From Clostridiales bacterium (GTDB lineage Bacteria; Bacillota; Clostridia; Oscillospirales; Butyricicoccaceae): a stretch of 64,000 nt of DNA. Under the pieces are notes generated by a model that made no database searches, had not been told where the DNA came from, and worked only from the letters and a program-made list of their open reading frames with translations. The position numbers were made by a program, and so were the translations under genes. Shown here in pieces: positions 59,748 through 64,000 of the stretch; positions within the stretch are counted from its first letter, which is position 1; each line of letters opens with the position of its first letter. The DNA lies in assembly GCA_004555915.1 (NCBI GenBank), contig SFJM01000001.1:1-64000 (forward strand), read 5' to 3'.

Positions 59748-60764
59748 ATGAACCTGTTTACACTTGGAAAGAATTTTCATCTTCATGTGACAAAGAATTA
59801 TTTAAAGCATCGTGCCGTTCCGCTGGCTGCACTGGTTTTGACAACAGCCATGACCTTCCCGGTTATTGCGGTAGGTATGGATGAATATACCATTACAGAC
59901 GGCAATACAACAGAAGTTGTGTCCATGTATCAGGGGGATGCGGAAGCTGCGCTGCAGCGCTCCACCTTCAGTGAGGAGGATTACAGCATTGCTTCTCTGA
60001 TTGAAACAGAAGAAGGCTATGAAGTCACAGTCAAGCAGAAGTACAATGTGACTGTAACTGTTGATGGTGCAACAAAGACCATTTATACCGGTGATGCTAC
60101 AGTCGATGGTATTTTGAGAAATGGCGGCATTGAGCTGCATGAGGCGGATCTGGTAGAACCGGCTCGTGATACCCAGATCACGGAACCGACCAATATTACC
60201 GTAACCCGTGTTACCACGACACAGAAGAAGCAGACACAGGCTGTTGCCTATACCACGGAAACTCGTGATGCCAGTGATCTGGAAGCCGGGAAAACCCGTG
60301 TAGCACAGAAGGGTGTCAATGGTGTAGAGGAAGTCACACTGGAATATACCTATCATGACGGCAAGCAGGTTGCCTGTGTACAGCTTGCATCCTCTACCGT
60401 TAAGGAGCCGGTGACCGAGATTGTGGAACGCGGCACCAAGCAGCCGTCTGTTGCAACAACATCCGGCACCCTGAGCTATTCCCGTGTGCTTACTGTGGAA
60501 GCAACCGCATACAGCGGCGGCGGCACGACAGCCAGTGGTATGGCTGCACAGGTGGGACGCATTGCGGTTGACCCGCGTGTCATCCCGCTGGGCACAAGAC
60601 TGTATATCACCTCTGCGGATGGCAGCTCCTGGGTTTACGGAACGGCAGTAGCAGCAGATACCGGCGGAGCCATCAAGGGCAACCGGATTGACCTGTACTT
60701 CAATTCTGAATCCGAATGCATCAGATTTGGCAGACGCAGTGCCAAGGTATATATCCTGAACTAA
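59748..60764 (+). CDS. cell-wall protein with G5 and 3D domains (YabE-like)
   Basis: A 338-residue protein. A basic N-terminus with one membrane helix (about 22-42) is followed by a DUF348-like region (about 50-120), a G5 domain (about 150-230) and a C-terminal 3D domain (IAVDPRVIPLGTRLYI and AADTGGAIKGNRIDLYF with the conserved acids). This is the layout of resuscitation-promoting-factor-like/YabE peptidoglycan hydrolases and fits its position upstream of ksgA, as in Bacillus. AAAGGAG precedes the ATG. Confidence 0.88.
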   Translation: MNLFTLGKNFHLHVTKNYLKHRAVPLAALVLTTAMTFPVIAVGMDEYTITDGNTTEVVSMYQGDAEAALQRSTFSEEDYSIASLIETEEGYEVTVKQKYNVTVTVDGATKTIYTGDATVDGILRNGGIELHEADLVEPARDTQITEPTNITVTRVTTTQKKQTQAVAYTTETRDASDLEAGKTRVAQKGVNGVEEVTLEYTYHDGKQVACVQLASSTVKEPVTEIVERGTKQPSVATTSGTLSYSRVLTVEATAYSGGGTTASGMAAQVGRIAVDPRVIPLGTRLYITSADGSSWVYGTAVAADTGGAIKGNRIDLYFNSESECIRFGRRSAKVYILN

Positions 60765-60769
60765 AGATA

Positions 60770-60800
60770 CAGCCCCAATCGTTTGGATTGGGGCTTTTCA
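60770..60800 (+). terminator. terminator after the 3D-domain gene
   Basis: AGCCCCAATC pairs with GATTGGGGCT, followed by TTTC. Confidence 0.88.
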
Positions 60801-60813
60801 AATGGTGTAGAAA

Positions 60814-60856
60814 GAAACAGCCGCAGACCTTCCGGTTCGGGAGTATCTGCGGCTGA
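60814..60856 (-). terminator. terminator of the lost S-layer gene
   Basis: Minus strand: CAGCCGCAGA pairs with TCTGCGGCTG, then TTTCTTTC. Confidence 0.75.
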
Positions 60857-60872
60857 ACATATTTGTATTTAC

Positions 60873-61031
60873 TTTTTGGTCAGATAATTTTTCAGCATGG
60901 CTGCGGCTTCAGCGCGGGTGGCCAGACCCTTCGGGTCAAGCAGCAGGGTACCATTGGACTGCTTCTTACCGTTGACGATGCCGTTCTGGTTTGCCTAGAG
61001 CAAGCCCGATTGCCCGATTTTTCCATTTCAT
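60873..61031 (-). pseudogene. SLH-domain protein reduced to its two ends
   Basis: From an ATG at 61031 behind AAAGGGG, the frame reads MKWKNRAIGLAL, the start of a signal peptide, then leaves frame. From about 60998 another frame encodes the end of an SLH domain (ANQNGIVNGKKQSNGT, LLLDPKGLATRAEAAAMLKNYL) to its TAA at 60873. Everything between, normally several hundred codons, is gone. Promoter, ribosome binding site and terminator all remain in place. Confidence 0.75.
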
Positions 61032-61065
61032 ACGTTTTACCCCTTTCACGAAAAAATTGCGCTTA

Positions 61066-61143
61066 ATGACCCAAATACTGTAGTATTAGTGAAAATATTG
61101 CGGAATTTTAACGATTATACCGTTGAAATCGCATTTGGGTCAT
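61066..61143. promoter_or_regulatory. inverted repeat pair around the S-layer promoter
   Basis: ATGACCCAAAT (61066-61076) and ATTTGGGTCAT (61133-61143) are perfect 11-bp arms 56 bp apart. Between them a minus-strand TATAAT (61114-61119) has TGACCC (61137-61142) as -35 at 17 bp. The arms could be operators. Confidence 0.5.
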
Positions 61144-61365
61144 CTGTGGAGTAAATTATAACAAAAATACATATTTACATCAAGGAGAATTTGGACATTA
61201 TGGTTAGAACTGGGATATGTATTCTATGAAGATTGATTGATACGACAGTAAAGCGGGGCATAATGGTTTCCAAAGACTGTGAGCGTCTGTTAGCTGTTAC
61301 CACAACAACTTTTTCGATTTTTTGCGCATCCTTTTCGGAATTATTGTCGGAATCAAGGAAGCTGA
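61144..61365. other. intergenic sequence with no recognised feature
   Basis: No convincing gene, repeat or structure between the S-layer promoter and the ksgA promoter. Confidence 0.5.
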
Positions 61366-61394
61366 TTGCATGCGTGCGGCAAAAAGTGTATAAT
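61366..61394 (+). promoter_or_regulatory. promoter of ksgA
   Basis: TTGCAT (61366-61371) and TATAAT (61389-61394), 17-bp spacer. Confidence 0.8.
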
Positions 61395-61449
61395 ACAAAT
61401 ACTTATAGACAGATTCAGCTGTAAAACGCTTGAAAGATGAGGAATATAC

Positions 61450-62316
61450 ATGGATCTTTGTAACATTGATGATATCCGGAGGGTATTGGGCAGACATGGC
61501 TTCCGGTTTTCCAAATCGCTGGGACAGAACTTCCTGACAGCGGCATGGGTTCCGGCACAGATTGCGGATTCCTGTGGCGTGGACCGGGACAGCTGTGCTC
61601 TGGAAGTAGGTCCGGGCATGGGTTGCCTGACCGAACAGCTGTCACGGCGTGCGGACAAGGTTTGTGCCATTGAGCTGGACCGTAACCTGTTCCCGGTGCT
61701 GGAGGAAACACTGGCAGGCTGTGATAACATTGAGATTGTACAGGGAGATGTGCTGAAATGTGATCTGGCAGGCATCTGTCAGGAAAAATTCGGTGACGCG
61801 CCGGTATATGCCTGTGCCAATCTGCCGTATTATATCACCACACCGGCGATTACTGCCTTGCTGACAGCCAATGTATTTCGGGCTATCACGGTTATGGTGC
61901 AGAAGGAAGTGGCACAGCGTATCTGCGCACCGGCGGGAAGCCCGGATTACAGTGCCTTTTCGATTTATATTGATTATTACGCAGATGCGGAAATTTTATT
62001 TGATGTACCGCGGGATTGTTTTGTCCCGCAGCCGAAGGTTGATTCCGCTGTGGTCAGGCTGATTCCCCGTGGAAAGCCGCCGGTTCCGGTGTGCAATGAA
62101 AAGCTGTTTTTCACACTGGTCAAGGCTGCCTTTGGACAGCGCCGTAAGACCCTGGCCAATGCGTTACAGTCTGCCCTGGGCAATACTCTGGGCAAGGCTG
62201 GCATTGTACAGCTGATTACCGATTGTGGTTTTGATGCCAGAATCCGCGGCGAAAAGCTGAGCCTTGCGGATTATGCAAAGCTCACTGAGCTGGCAGAGCA
62301 GCGCATGGCACAGTAA
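61450..62316 (+). CDS. rsmA: 16S rRNA (adenine(1518)-N6/adenine(1519)-N6)-dimethyltransferase
   Basis: A 288-residue KsgA: FSKSLGQNFL at the start, SAM-binding LEVGPGMGCLTEQL, the catalytic NLPYYITTP and a C-terminal helical rRNA-binding domain (RRKTLANALQSALG). Dimethylates two adjacent adenines near the 16S 3' end. A cobalamin gene follows 25 bp after, so readthrough into cbiD is possible. Confidence 0.96.
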   Translation: MDLCNIDDIRRVLGRHGFRFSKSLGQNFLTAAWVPAQIADSCGVDRDSCALEVGPGMGCLTEQLSRRADKVCAIELDRNLFPVLEETLAGCDNIEIVQGDVLKCDLAGICQEKFGDAPVYACANLPYYITTPAITALLTANVFRAITVMVQKEVAQRICAPAGSPDYSAFSIYIDYYADAEILFDVPRDCFVPQPKVDSAVVRLIPRGKPPVPVCNEKLFFTLVKAAFGQRRKTLANALQSALGNTLGKAGIVQLITDCGFDARIRGEKLSLADYAKLTELAEQRMAQ

Positions 62317-62340
62317 GATACCTGCTGAGAGGAATCGGAT

Positions 62341-63489
62341 ATGGACCGGTATGTGGTAAAAAATCAAATAAAGCTTGCTTTAGGCTACACAACCGGGAGC
62401 TGTGCAGCGGCTGCATCCAAGGCAGCCGCTGTTGCCTTGCTGTGCGGCGGGCCGGTACGGCAGGTACAGCTCATGACACCCAAGGGCATTCTGCTGACCC
62501 TGGATGTGGAGGATATGACCCGTACACCGGAGCAGGTCTGCTGTGCGGTGCGCAAGGATGCGGGAGATGATCCGGATATTACCCATGGCATCCTGGTCTA
62601 TGCAACGGTTTCCCGTATCGAAACAGGGATTGTCATTGACGGCGGAACTGGTATAGGCCGGGTAACCCGTCCGGGTCTTGCCCAGCCGGTGGGGACCGCA
62701 GCCATCAATCCCGGGCCGAGAGCGCAAATCAAGCAGGCGTTGGAGGCTGTCGCGCAGGAATACAACTATACCGGTGGGTTTTCCGTTGTCATTTCCATTC
62801 CGGATGGAGAGAAGCTGGCGGCACGCACCATGAATCCCCAGCTGGGCATTGTGGGCGGCCTTTCGGTGCTGGGAACCAGCGGCATTGTGGAGCCCATGAG
62901 TGAACAGGCGCTGATTGATACAATTCATGTGGACATTGACGCACGATATGCCGCAGGCCAGCGGACACTGCTGCTGTGTCCGGGCAATTACGGGGAGGAT
63001 TTTGCCCGGGAGGTGCTGGGACTGGATATTTCCCGCGGCGTGAAATGCTCCAATTTCCTTGGGGAAGCACTGGATTATGCGGTATACCGTGGGTTTGACA
63101 GAGTGTTGCTGATCGGACATGCGGGAAAGCTCATCAAGCTGGCAGCCGGTGTATTCCAGACCCATTCCGCTTATGCGGATGGCAGGCAGGAAATTTTTGC
63201 GGCACATGCAGCCCTGTGCGGCGCGGAACAGGAGACCGTTCGCAGGCTGATGGAGGCTGTCACTGTGGATGCCTGTCTGGACATTTTACAGGAAGCCGGA
63301 CTGGACAAGCCGGTACTGGCTTCCATTTCACAGAAAATACAATCACATTTATTCCATCGGACAACTGGAAAATCCGGCAGAGACTTCCAGGTGGAGTATG
63401 TGATGTTTACCAATCAATATGGTGTCCTGATGCAGACGGAACAGGCAGCGGACTGCATTGCGGCACGCAGGAAGGAAGAACAAGGATGA
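62341..63489 (+). CDS. cbiD: cobalt-precorrin-5B C1-methyltransferase
   Basis: A 382-residue CbiD of the anaerobic cobalamin pathway. LGYTTGSCAAAASKAAA near residue 14 is the family signature, followed by GTGIGRVTRPGL and HAGKLIKLAAGVFQTHS. The ATG lies behind AGAGGAATC. cbiF overlaps its stop (ATGA). No cobalamin riboswitch is visible ahead of it. Confidence 0.95.
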   Translation: MDRYVVKNQIKLALGYTTGSCAAAASKAAAVALLCGGPVRQVQLMTPKGILLTLDVEDMTRTPEQVCCAVRKDAGDDPDITHGILVYATVSRIETGIVIDGGTGIGRVTRPGLAQPVGTAAINPGPRAQIKQALEAVAQEYNYTGGFSVVISIPDGEKLAARTMNPQLGIVGGLSVLGTSGIVEPMSEQALIDTIHVDIDARYAAGQRTLLLCPGNYGEDFAREVLGLDISRGVKCSNFLGEALDYAVYRGFDRVLLIGHAGKLIKLAAGVFQTHSAYADGRQEIFAAHAALCGAEQETVRRLMEAVTVDACLDILQEAGLDKPVLASISQKIQSHLFHRTTGKSGRDFQVEYVMFTNQYGVLMQTEQAADCIAARRKEEQG

Positions 63490-64000
63490 TTCATTTTGTT
63501 GGAGCAGGCCCCGGAGCAGAGGATCTGATTACGGTGCGCGGCGCAAAGCTGCTGGAAGAGGCAGATGTGGTGGTCTATGCGGGTTCCCTGGTGAATCCGG
63601 CACATCTGGCACGGACAAAAGAAGGCTGTGCCATTTATGACAGTGCATCCATGACACTGGAGCAGGTGATGGATGTGATGATTCCCGCGGCAAAGGAAGG
63701 CAGGAACGTGGTTCGGCTGCATACCGGAGACCCGTCTGTCTATGGCGCAATCCGGGAACAGATGGATATACTGGATGCAAATGACATCCCGTATGACGTA
63801 TGTCCGGGTGTTTCATCCTTCTGCGGTGCGGCTGCGGCATTGAAGGCGGAATATACCCTGCCAAATGTGAGCCAGACAGTGATTCTGAGCCGTATGGCTG
63901 GGCGTACCCCGGTGCCGGAACGGGAATCCATCCGTGCCCTTGCGGCACATGGCAGCACCATGGTGCTGTTCCTGTCCTCCGGCATGCTGGGCAAGCTGTC
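63486..64000 (+). CDS. cbiF: cobalt-precorrin-4 C11-methyltransferase, partial (runs off the window)
   Basis: The first 171 codons encode a tetrapyrrole methylase: VGAGPGAEDLITVRGAKLL, VVYAGSLVNPAHL, HTGDPSVYGAIREQMD and PGVSSFCGAAAALKAEYTLP. These point to CbiF/CobM rather than CbiL or CbiH. The frame is open to the window end. It overlaps cbiD by 4 bp, so a cobalamin operon continues to the right. Confidence 0.92.
   Translation, partial: MIHFVGAGPGAEDLITVRGAKLLEEADVVVYAGSLVNPAHLARTKEGCAIYDSASMTLEQVMDVMIPAAKEGRNVVRLHTGDPSVYGAIREQMDILDANDIPYDVCPGVSSFCGAAAALKAEYTLPNVSQTVILSRMAGRTPVPERESIRALAAHGSTMVLFLSSGMLGKL

Noticed and set aside
62317..62340. Cobalamin riboswitch before cbiD
   Set aside because: Only 24 bp separate ksgA and cbiD; the ~200-nt element cannot fit and was not seen upstream of ksgA.

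Overview
The window is chromosomal DNA from a low-to-mid GC Firmicute of the class Clostridia. This rests on strong AGGAGG-type ribosome binding sites, TTG and GTG starts used with good Shine-Dalgarno sequences, a PyrR attenuator in front of pyrR, an L10 leader, a YtrA-type GntR regulator with its ABC operon, DUF1292, DUF1385 (YqhQ) and S-layer-homology proteins, and tRNA genes with encoded CCA. An Oscillospirales (Butyricicoccus/Agathobaculum-like) gut commensal fits the gene content, but the genus is inference.

Layout. 1-6200: Bax-inhibitor-like membrane protein, CLC antiporter, a hypoxanthine-type DNA glycosylase with PlsC, a lipase-like hydrolase, DUF1292 and Ung. 6500-11900: Crp/Fnr regulator, a YtrA-type regulator/ABC operon ending in a 51-residue membrane microprotein that carries the GGADGPT signature, and an XRE regulator. 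11940-15980: tRNA-Thr/tRNA-Tyr with a duplicated tRNA end, a kdgK'-'araC deletion scar, MATE exporter plus HExxH membrane protein, a compact type I toxin-antitoxin cassette and tRNA-Leu. 15980-26600: lipoprotein/two-component system, yqhQ-prmC, recA-recX-rimO, pgsA-cysS. 26600-29500: fluC, rpsF-ssb-rpsR, tRNA-Thr, AraC regulator. 29900-35330: inositol-dehydrogenase-like gene, TIM-barrel isomerase and a sugar ABC transporter whose binding-protein gene is reduced to its 3' end. 35600-40550: orphan small genes, DUF421, an SLH/M15 peptidase, ruvX, and two tandem paralogous membrane proteins. 40600-44300: rpmG-secE-nusG-rplK-rplA-rplJ-rplL. 44400-49200: fructuronate-reductase-type gene, SLC13-like permease, tRNA-Gly, TetR. 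49360-56280: PyrR-regulated pyrR-pyrF-carA-carB, then an AIM24 protein. 56350-64000: ttcA-like gene, rplM-rpsI, DUF2971, a G5/3D cell-wall protein, an S-layer deletion scar, ksgA, and the start of a cobalamin cluster (cbiD, cbiF).

Most of the window is core Clostridia genome. The notable parts are the type I toxin-antitoxin locus (15205-15566), the GGADGPT microprotein, and a pattern of gene scars (kdgK'-'araC, a truncated sugar-binding protein gene, the S-layer gene, and a leftover paralog 3' end). Each scar looks like loss of a gene interior while flanking ends survive; true decay cannot be told from assembly error without reads.

All product names come from reading motifs and family resemblance by eye; no database search was run.
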